Positions 15,874 to 23,983 of a DNA stretch of 38,642 nt are shown one piece after another. Source of the stretch: an uncultured Clostridia bacterium (GTDB taxonomy: Bacteria; Bacillota; Clostridia; Oscillospirales; Acutalibacteraceae); NCBI GenBank assembly GCA_946185345.1, contig CAMHJC010000010.1, forward strand, positions 1 to 38,642. The letters are read 5' to 3'. Under the pieces are notes generated by a model, which worked only from the letters and a program-made list of their open reading frames with translations, had not been told where the DNA came from and searched no databases. The position numbers and the translations under genes were made by a program. Within the stretch, counting starts at the first letter, position 1; each line of letters opens with the position of its first letter.

Positions 15874-16776
15874 ATGCTAAACAACAAAAAAACCGCATTT
15901 GGATTTATCTGCATCGGTTTTGTCGCGATTATAGTGGCGATTTTCGTTTCGGTATTTTTCCGCAGGACGTACAGCACCGACATTCCCAAGGCGCTTGACG
16001 AGGCGGTCGCATACAGCGCTTTTGTCAATCAGGAGGTTTCGCTCTCCGACATAACGATTGACGGTAGAGCGCAGACATATGCCTATGCTCCGGTGACCCG
16101 ATCCAATTTTGAGTGCATGGGTGAAGGTCATTTGATCCTTGGATATCTTGACAAGGGCAAGAGCGTAGAGGTTTACGCTCTTTGCAGCACCATCGGTTAC
16201 GGGTTCCGCAACGGCATGCTGGTGGACAATACGGGTTCCTTCTGTATTCCGACTCTGATTGTATTTGATAAATCGGAAAACGGTCAGTACATTTTCAGGG
16301 AAGCCCGGGAAACCATGGACGGAGGATTGTTCGAGTCTTCTGTCAGGAAAATGTTTCCCGCCGAACTGGCCGAAAAGGCGATTTCCGCGCAGGGCGACAA
16401 TGAAATCAGCAGTCAGCTGCATCGTCAGTGCGATGTTTATGCGGCTGCTTATCTCAAAGCCATCGAACGTGAGGCTAAGATAAGCAGCTATCACGACGAG
16501 TCTTTTGCCATACTGCGCGATTACGGCGTATCAGCCGATGTGAGCAATGCTCTGCTTAAGCTCCGTTCGGAATACGACATCTATCTGGGCAATTTTGAAA
16601 CACTGGAAGCCGACGGACGTTATGTTTATTCAGTGAAATGGGACGGCGACGACAACGGAACCGGTACCGTCACCTACACTAAGACCCAATACGACACCAA
16701 AAAGGTGGTTGAAAAATTCGCCTACAAGGTCGAGGGCGATGAGTATTCTCTTATCAAGCCGAAGAAAAAGAAATAA
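15874..16776 (+). CDS. Membrane-anchored protein of unknown function
   Basis: The 300-residue product has one N-terminal membrane helix (about 8-29, FGFICIGFVAIIVAIFVSVFF). The rest of about 270 residues is probably outside the cell. The C-terminus is basic (KPKKKK). I see no catalytic motif or known domain. The last 70 residues read like a beta-rich domain (YVYSVKWDGDDNGTGTVTYT). ATG 15874 has GAAGGGAG upstream. It is a single-gene unit with its own promoter, convergent with lysA. Confidence 0.75.
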   Translation: MLNNKKTAFGFICIGFVAIIVAIFVSVFFRRTYSTDIPKALDEAVAYSAFVNQEVSLSDITIDGRAQTYAYAPVTRSNFECMGEGHLILGYLDKGKSVEVYALCSTIGYGFRNGMLVDNTGSFCIPTLIVFDKSENGQYIFREARETMDGGLFESSVRKMFPAELAEKAISAQGDNEISSQLHRQCDVYAAAYLKAIEREAKISSYHDESFAILRDYGVSADVSNALLKLRSEYDIYLGNFETLEADGRYVYSVKWDGDDNGTGTVTYTKTQYDTKKVVEKFAYKVEGDEYSLIKPKKKK

Positions 16777-16794
16777 TCATTCTATAAAAAATAA

Positions 16795-16838
16795 ACAGCG
16801 GTCAGATCCGATTTCCCTACATCAGATCTGGCCGCTGT
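16795..16838. terminator. Bidirectional terminator between 15874 gene and lysA
   Basis: ACAGCGGTCAGATC (16795-16808) pairs with GATCTGGCCGCTGT (16825-16838), 14 bp with one G-U. The minus-strand side is followed by a better T-rich tract, so it mainly serves lysA. Confidence 0.75.
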
Positions 16839-16856
16839 ATTGTTTCTTTGAAAAGA

Positions 16857-18134
16857 TTACTTGTCCTCGGAATCCACCTTGATGGTGGCGCCTTCAAAGT
16901 CGAAGGTCGCAAAGTAGTCGGCAGGTGTCTCGGCACGGCGGATCATTTTTACGGTGCCGTCCTCCTGAAGGAGAAGCTCAGCGGAACGGAGCTTGCCGTT
17001 GTAATTGTAGCCCATCGAGAAGCCGTGCGCGCCGGTGTCGTGAATGACAAGGAAATCGCCTATATCTATTACCGGAAGGTCACGGTCAACGGCAAATTTG
17101 TCGTTGTTCTCGCAGAGCGAGCCGGTCACATCGTAAATGACTCTCTTGCCGTGTTCGTCCTTGCCCATGACCGAGATGTAATGATAGGCTCCGTACATAG
17201 CCGGACGCATGAGATTGCAGGCGCATGCGTCTACGCCGATGTAATGCTTGTAGGTTTCCTTGCGGTGAATTGCCTTTGTCACCAGGTGACCGTAAGGCGC
17301 AAGCATGAATCTGCCAAGCTCCGTATAAATGGAGACATTGTCCATTCCGGCCGGCACCAGAATATTCTCGTACTGCATGCGGACGCCTTCGCCGATGACC
17401 ATGATGTCATTCGGCTCCTGACCGGGACGGTAGGCAATGCCTACGCCGCCCGAAAGGTTGATGAATTCAATGGAGGCGCCTGTCTTTTCTTTCAGCTCGA
17501 CTGCCAGTTGAAAAAGCTGACGGGCCAGTTCCGGATAGTAGTCGTTGGTGACGGTGTTGCTGGCCAGGAAGCTGTGAATTCCGAAGTGCTTGACGCCCTT
17601 TTTCATGAGGATTCTGAACGCCTCAAAAATCTGCTCATGGGTCATGCCGTATTTTGCTTCGCCGGGATTGTCCATAATGTCGGTGCCAAGCTCGAAATAT
17701 CCGCCGGGATTGAACCGGCAGCAGATGGTCTCGGGAATTCCGGCGACCTTTTCGAGAAAGTCGATGTGGGTGATGTCGTCAAGGTTGATGATGGCGCCGA
17801 GCTTGCGGGCAAGAGCGAAGTCCTCGGCGGGTGTGGTGTTGGAGGAAAACATGATGTCGCTGCCCACATTGCCGATGGATTTTGCGAGCAGCAGTTCGGT
17901 GTAGGACGAGCAGTCCGAGCCGCAGCCTTCCTCGCTGAGAATCTTCATAATGTAAGGATTCGGAGTGGCCTTGACCGCAAAGTATTCCCTGAAGCCCTTG
18001 TTCCACGAGAATGCCTGTTTCAGACGGCGCGCGTTTTCACGTATGCCCTTTTCATCGTAGATGTGATAGGGTGTCGGATAGGTCTTTTCGATTTCTTTCA
18101 GCTGTTCGAGCGTGACAAAGGGTTTCTTTTTCAT
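16857..18134 (-). CDS. lysA: Diaminopimelate decarboxylase
   Basis: LysA decarboxylates meso-diaminopimelate to L-lysine with PLP. The 425-residue protein belongs to fold III: PLP-lysine K55 in YFAVKATPNP, IHSFLASN near the usual active-site His, and SGGVGIAY for phosphate binding. TELGRF and active-site Cys in CENNDKF follow, then HDTGAHGFSMGYNYNG near the C-end. ATG 18134 has AGGAAGG about eight bases upstream. It has its own promoter; the leader is only about 70 bases, too short for a lysine riboswitch. Confidence 0.95.
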   Translation of the reverse strand: MKKKPFVTLEQLKEIEKTYPTPYHIYDEKGIRENARRLKQAFSWNKGFREYFAVKATPNPYIMKILSEEGCGSDCSSYTELLLAKSIGNVGSDIMFSSNTTPAEDFALARKLGAIINLDDITHIDFLEKVAGIPETICCRFNPGGYFELGTDIMDNPGEAKYGMTHEQIFEAFRILMKKGVKHFGIHSFLASNTVTNDYYPELARQLFQLAVELKEKTGASIEFINLSGGVGIAYRPGQEPNDIMVIGEGVRMQYENILVPAGMDNVSIYTELGRFMLAPYGHLVTKAIHRKETYKHYIGVDACACNLMRPAMYGAYHYISVMGKDEHGKRVIYDVTGSLCENNDKFAVDRDLPVIDIGDFLVIHDTGAHGFSMGYNYNGKLRSAELLLQEDGTVKMIRRAETPADYFATFDFEGATIKVDSEDK

Positions 18135-18213
18135 ATGTATGTTCCTTCCTCAAATTAATTAGCAAACAGAATGAATTTTTCACTTTCCCCTGAATGATAC
18201 TTTTTTAAAAAAC

Positions 18214-18242
18214 AGTATACAGAGTTTGTCCGTCAAAGTCAA
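18214..18242 (-). promoter_or_regulatory. Promoter of lysA
   Basis: On the minus strand: TTGACT (18242-18237), 17-base spacer, TATACT (18219-18214). Confidence 0.75.
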
Positions 18243-18342
18243 GCGTTTTTTCAAATGCTCATTTTTATGTATGTTCATCACATAACAGGCGCCTTACGGT
18301 GAAAAATTTTTGATGATTGATGGATGCGCCGTCCGCACTCCG

Positions 18343-18380
18343 AAAAAAGCTGCGGACACACACAATCGCATGTCCGCAGC
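18343..18380 (-). terminator. Terminator of the 18403 lipoprotein gene
   Basis: Minus-strand stem GCTGCGGACA (18380-18371) with TGTCCGCAGC (18358-18349), 10 bp perfect, followed by TTTTTT (18348-18343). Confidence 0.8.
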
Positions 18381-18402
18381 CTGCCGGGTCAATGGCTGAT
18401 CA

Positions 18403-20037
18403 TCAGCCGTTATTCTGCTTTTCGCGTTCTTCTTTTTCCTTCTGTCTTGCTTCTTCCATCTGCTGCTCAATAATCTTGGCTTCGTCAACGATGTATTCGG
18501 GACAGTTCTGCATGTAGATTCGGGTGATGAGATGGCTTTGGTTATACACATAGATGTCAATATGCTTGCGGACTTCACCCAGCATATCCGCTCCTGTATC
18601 TCCGAGATCCGTATAGGATACCGGCAGCGTTACGGTCGGAACTTCATCAGGCATTACGATGGAATAAACGGTGTATTCCTCTTCCACGGTCTTTTCAATA
18701 TAGTAGCCTTCCATGTCGGGAATGTCATATCTTTCCGGTTCCGAGGGAACGTTGGGCGTATTTGCGGCGGCTGCCGCTTTGTTTTTGTCGGCGGCATTGT
18801 CCGCGGCATTGTCCGCGGCATTGTCCGCGGCATTGTCCGCAGTTTCGCTGCCTTCCTCCTCCTCTTCTTCCACGGGATAAAGCTTTGCGTATTCCTTGCC
18901 GAATGCGTTGACAAGCTCCTTTTCCGTAGAGCCGAGAGTGATTCCCTTTGCCATCAGGATATTGACATTGGGGCCTGTCAAGCAGGCTTCCATGCTGACG
19001 GCATAGCAGTTGATGGCGGTAAGGGCGTATTTGATGTCGTAGTTATGAATCATCAGCGTCACAGCCTGATTCCCCTTGCGCATAACCAGACCGTCTACTG
19101 TGGTGCCGCTCGGCACTCTTTCGCCGTAGCCTCTTACGAATTCCCAGCCGTCGTCAATCAGCTTGCGCACAGGAATGGGCAGTGTGTAAAGATTGCCTTC
19201 GTACTTGTACGAGAAATCGGTGAACTGCTTGCCGAGAAGGTTGGGGCCTTTGTAAAGAGCGACTGAGTCGGGAATATATCTTTTTTCCTTGGAATAATCG
19301 AAAGGCTTTTCTTCTTCGGTGTCATTTTCCACGGTGATGTTGACAACCACATTGTCCGCTCCTTTGAAGCTGCCGATCGTAAAGGCAAGGAAGGAGTGTT
19401 CCGTGAGTTTATAATAAAGGGTTGCATTGGTATCTTCATCGGTATCAATGAGTTTGACATCGTTGATGGCCACGACATCTCCTGTGGATCTGAGCGTATT
19501 GACGACGTAGGAAGGCTTGCCGCAGGAATTGAGTACCACATCGTATTTGCTGCCGACAGAGAGGTCGTCCTTATTGAGAATGAAGGAGGGCAGCTCGCCG
19601 TTGTCAGCGTCCAGATGGATGCCTACCACCTGACACTCGTTGATGGCTTTTTCTTTTTTGCCGTTGTTATAGAATCTGGCGCCTATGACGATGTTGTCTT
19701 TTACAAGGGGTACATAATCGGAGTATTCGCCGCTCTCCATGACGGTATCGGCCGAATAAACCTTGACATCTGCCGTTTCGGCTGCGTCGTCGCCTTCGGA
19801 GGCCTCGTCGGAGATGGCCCAGCCTCTTACAGACAGCGCACTGTAATTCATCGGGAGAACGAGCTGGTAATCACCGAGTGTAAATTCAAAGTCGTAGATG
19901 TTGGCGGCTTCTTCGGAACTGTTCTGTTCTTCTTTGGAAAAAGAGTCATCGGCAAAGATATTGTCAGGCATGGAGCATGCCTGTATGCTGCCGAGAAGAG
20001 CTATAGCAAGTAATAATGCGGAAATTCTTTTGAACAT
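18403..20037 (-). CDS. Large predicted lipoprotein with NAAD repeats, unknown function
   Basis: The 544-residue product has a signal peptide (MFKRISALLLAIALLGS) and a lipobox ending at Cys21 (SIQAC), so it is predicted to be exported and lipid-anchored. It seems to contain two similar halves: FEFTLGDYQLVLPMNYSAL with a later NSCGKPSYVVN, and YKYEGNLYTLPIPVRKLIDDGW with a later VNAFGKEY. In each a 'surface' segment is followed by a short turn with GxP or GK. This suggests an internal duplication. An acidic stretch is followed by four NAAD repeats, then an Ala/Pro linker and a C-terminal beta region; the end is a charged helix. AGGAGG lies upstream of ATG 20037. No function recognised. Confidence 0.8.
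   Translation of the reverse strand: MFKRISALLLAIALLGSIQACSMPDNIFADDSFSKEEQNSSEEAANIYDFEFTLGDYQLVLPMNYSALSVRGWAISDEASEGDDAAETADVKVYSADTVMESGEYSDYVPLVKDNIVIGARFYNNGKKEKAINECQVVGIHLDADNGELPSFILNKDDLSVGSKYDVVLNSCGKPSYVVNTLRSTGDVVAINDVKLIDTDEDTNATLYYKLTEHSFLAFTIGSFKGADNVVVNITVENDTEEEKPFDYSKEKRYIPDSVALYKGPNLLGKQFTDFSYKYEGNLYTLPIPVRKLIDDGWEFVRGYGERVPSGTTVDGLVMRKGNQAVTLMIHNYDIKYALTAINCYAVSMEACLTGPNVNILMAKGITLGSTEKELVNAFGKEYAKLYPVEEEEEEGSETADNAADNAADNAADNAADKNKAAAAANTPNVPSEPERYDIPDMEGYYIEKTVEEEYTVYSIVMPDEVPTVTLPVSYTDLGDTGADMLGEVRKHIDIYVYNQSHLITRIYMQNCPEYIVDEAKIIEQQMEEARQKEKEEREKQNNG
18791..18838 (-). repeat. Four 12-bp tandem repeats within the lipoprotein gene
   Basis: Unit GCGGCATTGTCC on the plus strand repeats four times exactly, encoding NAAD x4 on the minus strand. 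In-frame length change by slippage is likely. Confidence 0.9.
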
Positions 20038-20108
20038 CGATAACTTTCCTCCTGTTGATCATATGCCCCTGACGCCTCGGGCGACAAGGCAGATCATTAT
20101 TTAATTCA

Positions 20109-20137
20109 ATTATATCATATCTTTTCATAAATTTCTA
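20109..20137 (-). promoter_or_regulatory. Possible promoter of the 18403 lipoprotein gene
   Basis: Minus strand: TATAAT (20114-20109), with a TG one base before it. A weak -35 TAGAAA (20137-20132) lies 17 bases further up. Confidence 0.5.
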
Positions 20138-20207
20138 CATTTATTATGGATTTTTATAAAGAAAAATTAATTTCCGGGTTGAAGGCGGCAACTGTTCACA
20201 CAATATT

Positions 20208-20296
20208 CATAAATAAAAAGCCGGAAACCCTGTTTGGTTTTAAGTTTATTTATGTTTGGGGGATTAAACTGTAACACGTAAAGAAAAACAGGGAGG
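20208..20296 (+). promoter_or_regulatory. Candidate structured 5' leader (possible pseudoknot) before the VTC gene
   Basis: CATAAATAAA (20208-20217) pairs perfectly with TTTATTTATG (20245-20254). Within its loop, CCCTGTTT (20227-20234) is the exact complement of AAACAGGG (20286-20293), which overlaps the ribosome site GGGAGG (20291-20296). The two pairings together would form a pseudoknot that hides the ribosome site. No known riboswitch consensus was recognised and no convincing upstream promoter was found. Confidence 0.35.
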
Positions 20297-20305
20297 TCAT
20301 TCCGA

Positions 20306-21019
20306 ATGAAGGACAACAGCATCTTTGAAAGATACGAAATAAAATATCTGGTCACCAACCGTCAGAGAAATATCATCATGAGAGCCATGCAGCAGCACAT
20401 GAAGCCTGACGATTTCGGCAAAAGCACCATCTGCAATATTTATTACGATACACCGGATTTTTACCTGATCAGACATTCGCTTGACAAGCCGGTCTATAAG
20501 GAAAAGCTGAGAGTGAGAAGCTACGGCACAGTGACTTCCGGCGGCAAGGTCTTTGTCGAGCTGAAAAAGAAGTACCGGAGCGTGGTCTACAAACGGCGGA
20601 TCAGTCTGCCGGAGCGTGAGGCGGCGTTTTACCTCGGCAGCGACCTGAGGGGAGGCCTTGAAGGTCAGATCGGCAGCGAAATAGATTATTTCAGATTTTA
20701 TTACAGAGATCTTGCGCCGAGGGTGTATATCTCATACGACAGAGAGGCTTTTTATGACAGGGAGGACGACAGTTTCCGCATGACCTTTGACGAGAATATC
20801 ATGTGGCGCGATTACGACCTGTCGCTCACCAAGGCGCCCTACGGAAGATTGATTCTTCCGCCGAACACGTCGCTCCTGGAGGTCAAGACCTCGGGCGGAA
20901 TTCCGCTCTGGCTGACTTCCGTGCTTTCGGAAAACAAAATCTTCAAGACCTCTTTCTCCAAATACGGAAGAGCGTACGAGGCAATCACCAAAAACAGTGT
21001 GAGCTGCGCGGCGGTGTGA
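20306..21019 (+). CDS. VTC-domain polyphosphate polymerase family protein
   Basis: The 237-residue protein matches the VTC/polyphosphate polymerase domain, a triphosphate tunnel fold that in yeast Vtc4 builds polyphosphate from ATP. The tunnel residues are in order: ERYEIKY (8-14), IYYDT (45-49), KEKLRVRSYG (65-74), VELKKK (84-89) and KRR (96-98). Then come PRVYISYDR (138-146), FDEN (161-164), LEVK (191-194) and SFSKY (216-220). It has no membrane segment, unlike yeast VTC, but is followed by the DUF4956 membrane gene, its usual neighbour in Clostridia. GGGAGG precedes ATG 20306. Whether the bacterial form makes polyphosphate is not settled. Confidence 0.88.
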   Translation: MKDNSIFERYEIKYLVTNRQRNIIMRAMQQHMKPDDFGKSTICNIYYDTPDFYLIRHSLDKPVYKEKLRVRSYGTVTSGGKVFVELKKKYRSVVYKRRISLPEREAAFYLGSDLRGGLEGQIGSEIDYFRFYYRDLAPRVYISYDREAFYDREDDSFRMTFDENIMWRDYDLSLTKAPYGRLILPPNTSLLEVKTSGGIPLWLTSVLSENKIFKTSFSKYGRAYEAITKNSVSCAAV

Positions 21020-21091
21020 AATCTTATACCGCAACAAGAAGCATCGTCAGACAGAAACAATTGATTTTATCACATAACGGAGGATATTACA

Positions 21092-21787
21092 ATGATGGAC
21101 AATATTTTTACAGGCTTATTTGAAAGCACAGCAACCGGAACACTCAGCACTTCCACCTTCTTCGCATGTATCATAGCGGCACTGGTCATAGGCACCGCCA
21201 TGGCGCTGGTTTATCAGTTCCGGACACGCAGCTCCCAGAGCTTCCTCGTTACCCTGGCTGTCATTCCCGCAGCGGTTGCGATGGTGATCATGCTGGTCAA
21301 CGGCGATTTCGGAACGGGCGTTGCGGTGGCAGGCGCATTCGGACTTATCCGCTTCCGTTCGGCTCCCGGTACGGCGAAGGAAATCGCCGCCATCTTTACC
21401 GCAATGGGCGTAGGTCTGGCCTGCGGTGTGGGATATATCGGATATGCCGCCGCGTTCGCTGTCATTATGTGCGGAGCAATGCTGCTCTTTAACATGACAG
21501 GATTCGGTTCGGCCAGAGGCGAGGAACAGCGCAAAAAGCTGACGGTTACCATTCCGGAAAACCTTGACTACGACAGAATTTTTGACGATCTGTTTGAAAA
21601 ATACACCGTCTCCCACCAACTCATCAATGTAAAGACCACCAATATGGGCAGCCTTTTCAAGCTGTCTTATGACGTGGAGCTGAAGGCCGACATAAGCGAG
21701 AAGGACTTGATTGACGAACTTCGCTGCCGCAACGGCAATCTTGAAATAAGCCTGCACCGTCAGGAAAGCGCTTCCAATGAGCTTTGA
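21092..21787 (+). CDS. DUF4956 membrane protein
   Basis: The 231-residue product has about four N-terminal membrane segments (roughly 22-42, 52-70, 76-90 and 105-135). The conserved GDFGTGVAVAGAFGLIRFRSAPGT loop is characteristic of DUF4956. A cytosolic domain of about 85 residues follows (LTVTIPENLDYDRIFDDLF), with a ferredoxin-like pattern. It lies 72 bases after the VTC gene and is probably in the same transcript. Members of this family are repeatedly found beside VTC and CotH genes; the function is unknown. ATG 21092 has CGGAGGA eight bases upstream; ATG 21095 is an equal alternative. Confidence 0.88.
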   Translation: MMDNIFTGLFESTATGTLSTSTFFACIIAALVIGTAMALVYQFRTRSSQSFLVTLAVIPAAVAMVIMLVNGDFGTGVAVAGAFGLIRFRSAPGTAKEIAAIFTAMGVGLACGVGYIGYAAAFAVIMCGAMLLFNMTGFGSARGEEQRKKLTVTIPENLDYDRIFDDLFEKYTVSHQLINVKTTNMGSLFKLSYDVELKADISEKDLIDELRCRNGNLEISLHRQESASNEL

Positions 21788-21838
21788 CGCGGATTATCAG
21801 TCGAAAGCGGACAATTGGCAGGAGACAGAATAATGAGA

Positions 21839-21867
21839 TTGAATAACGTGAATCGGCAGAGTATAAT
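21839..21867 (+). promoter_or_regulatory. Promoter of the Cthe_2159-type lipoprotein gene
   Basis: TTGAAT 21839-21844, 17-base spacer, TATAAT 21862-21867, 28 bases before the start codon. The upstream 21797-21834 resembles one end of the 15622 MITE (GTCGAAAGCGGACAATT against GTTGAAAGTAGACAATT). Confidence 0.7.
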
Positions 21868-21894
21868 GAAAACATGCAAAGGGAGTAATGCAAA

Positions 21895-23832
21895 ATGAAT
21901 ATCAGAAAAATGACGGCGGTCATTACGGCCGCTCTGGTAATAGCCTCTTTCACAGCCTGCGGCTCGTCCGAAAACAGCGGCAGCCGGGCCGGAACTCCGG
22001 TGGCGCTGCTCGACACTTCTGACATGTTCAGCAGCAGGGATATTGAAACAGGATATGATGAGTCGGATTGTACCGTCATCAGGCTCGAAGGCAGCACTGC
22101 GAGTGTGGAAGGCGATGGCGCCGGTGTTAAGGACAGCACCGTCACGATTAAATCAGAAGGCACCTATCTGATTTCCGGCAGGCTTGACGACGGAGTTATT
22201 GTTGTGGATGCAGACAGCGGCGACAAAATCCGCCTGATACTTGACGGAGTGAACATCACCAGCAGCACCGGCGCCGCCATTTACGTCAGACAGGCCGACA
22301 AGGTCTTTATCACCCTTGCCAAAGGCTCTGAAAACCTGCTCACAAATGACAAGAATTCCCAAATATCCGACAATGTTGACGCAGTGATATTCTCAAAAGA
22401 CGACCTCACCGTCAACGGTGAAGGCAGCCTTTCGATAAGCGCCAATTCGGGCCATGCCATCGTGTCCAAGGACGATCTGGTAATTTCGGGCGGCACGTAT
22501 ACCATCACTTCCGAGAAAAAGGGTCTTGACGCCAACAACAGCATACGCATTGCGGGCGGAAGCTTCAGCATTGACGCGGGAACGGATGGGCTTCACGCGG
22601 AGAATGACGATGCCGCTCTGGGATATATCTATATCGCGGACGGAACCTTCCGCATTACCTCCGGAACCGACGGCATGGACGCAAGCGGAGTCATTCAGAT
22701 CGACAACGGCACCCTTTCCGTTACAAGCGGCGGCGGCAGCAGCAACGCCAGTACCAGAAAGGACGGCGGATTCAACGGCGACTGGGGAACCTGGGGAGGC
22801 AGAGGAAGGCATATGTCGGCGGACAAAAGCGAAGATGCTCCTGTCATCAGGCTTTCATCCGCATCCGGTGCGGGAGCTTCGGATCCATCCTCCACGGAGT
22901 CTTCCAGCGCAAAGGGGTTGAAATCCGACAGCTCGGTCGCTGTCAACAACGGCACCGTTACCATAGATTCCTCCGACGACGCCATTCACTCCAACAATCA
23001 GGTGACCGTTTCCAACGGAACCATTGAGATCAAATCCGGCGACGACGGAATTCATGCCGATTCTGCGCTGAAGATCAGCGGCGGCACCGTCACCATTGCC
23101 AAAAGCTACGAAGGCCTGGAAGGCATGACCATTGACATCAGCGGAGGCGATATCAGCGTTACTTCGGCTGACGACGGTCTTAATTCCGCCGGAGGCAGCG
23201 ATCAGAGCAGCATGAACGGCAGACCCGGTCAGAATCAGTTTGCGGCGCAGGAAGGCGTGTATATCAATATTTCCGGCGGCAGACTCAGGGTGAATTCATC
23301 GGGGGACGGCATTGATTCCAACGGTGATGTGACCGTTTCGGGCGGAGAGGTTTATGTTTCCGGCCCGGCCGACAACGGCAACGCCGCGCTGGACTTCAAC
23401 GGCGAGGCAGTTATTACGGGCGGCACGTTCGTTGCGGCTGGAATGAGCGGTATGGCGCAGAATTTCGGCACATCATCGACGCAGGGCGCCATGATGGTGA
23501 ATGTGGAAAATCAGACGAGCGGCAGTGAGATTGTTCTCAAAGACAGCAGCGGCAAAGCCCTGGTCTCCTTTACTCCCGAAAACAATTACAACAATGTGGT
23601 GATCAGCACGCCCGATATCAAAAAAGGCGCCTCCTACACGGTTTCCACAGGCTCGGCCAGCACCGCCGTCCAGATGGATTCCCTGATCTACGGTTCCGGC
23701 GGAATGGGCGGCATGAGAGGCGGCAATATGCCCGGCGGCCCTGACGGAGGCAATATGCCGGGAGGAAACCCGCCGGACGGCAATATGCCCGGCGGTCAGA
23801 ACGGCGGACGAAAAGGCAGACGTATGGGCTGA
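21895..23832 (+). CDS. Cthe_2159-family (carbohydrate-binding, beta-helix) lipoprotein
   Basis: The 645-residue product has a lipoprotein signal with FTAC, Cys at about residue 22. From about 65 to 560 it shows many short repeats such as ISGGTYTITSEKKGLDANN and INISGGRLRVNSSGDGIDSNG. The pattern [IV]xGGxxxIxSxxDGIDAxxxxxIxGG is the parallel beta-helix of the Cthe_2159 family, whose founder from Clostridium thermocellum binds acidic polysaccharides and calcium. A Ser-rich insertion (about 280-345) and a Gly/Met/Pro-rich tail with GGNMPGG repeats flank the helix. It has its own promoter but follows the VTC-DUF4956 pair by 107 bases. Binding is inferred from the family. Confidence 0.88.
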   Translation: MNIRKMTAVITAALVIASFTACGSSENSGSRAGTPVALLDTSDMFSSRDIETGYDESDCTVIRLEGSTASVEGDGAGVKDSTVTIKSEGTYLISGRLDDGVIVVDADSGDKIRLILDGVNITSSTGAAIYVRQADKVFITLAKGSENLLTNDKNSQISDNVDAVIFSKDDLTVNGEGSLSISANSGHAIVSKDDLVISGGTYTITSEKKGLDANNSIRIAGGSFSIDAGTDGLHAENDDAALGYIYIADGTFRITSGTDGMDASGVIQIDNGTLSVTSGGGSSNASTRKDGGFNGDWGTWGGRGRHMSADKSEDAPVIRLSSASGAGASDPSSTESSSAKGLKSDSSVAVNNGTVTIDSSDDAIHSNNQVTVSNGTIEIKSGDDGIHADSALKISGGTVTIAKSYEGLEGMTIDISGGDISVTSADDGLNSAGGSDQSSMNGRPGQNQFAAQEGVYINISGGRLRVNSSGDGIDSNGDVTVSGGEVYVSGPADNGNAALDFNGEAVITGGTFVAAGMSGMAQNFGTSSTQGAMMVNVENQTSGSEIVLKDSSGKALVSFTPENNYNNVVISTPDIKKGASYTVSTGSASTAVQMDSLIYGSGGMGGMRGGNMPGGPDGGNMPGGNPPDGNMPGGQNGGRKGRRMG

Positions 23833-23871
23833 TATTTCGGTAAGCGGATTCGTATAACAAACAATCAATCA

Positions 23872-23936
23872 AAAAAATCCCCGGGATACCGGGCGTATCA
23901 ATTTACCGATACGCTCCGGCTTCGGGGATTTTTTTA
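23872..23936 (+). terminator. Terminator after the beta-helix lipoprotein gene
   Basis: AAAAAATCCCCG (23872-23883) pairs with CGGGGATTTTTT (23923-23934), and an inner GCGTATC/GATACGC stem lies at 23893-23899 and 23908-23914. T-tract at the end. Confidence 0.85.
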
Positions 23937-23983
23937 CTGAATGGCTGCGGCCTTCCTGAGGTCGTTCCGATGATGGGAGAGAA

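Noticed and set aside
16848-18158. 436-codon plus-strand ORF opposite lysA
   Set aside because: lysA on the minus strand has all catalytic motifs; the plus frame is a shadow with low-complexity His/Val-rich sequence.
18135-18242. Lysine riboswitch before lysA
   Set aside because: The promoter leaves only about 70 bases of leader, far shorter than an L-box.
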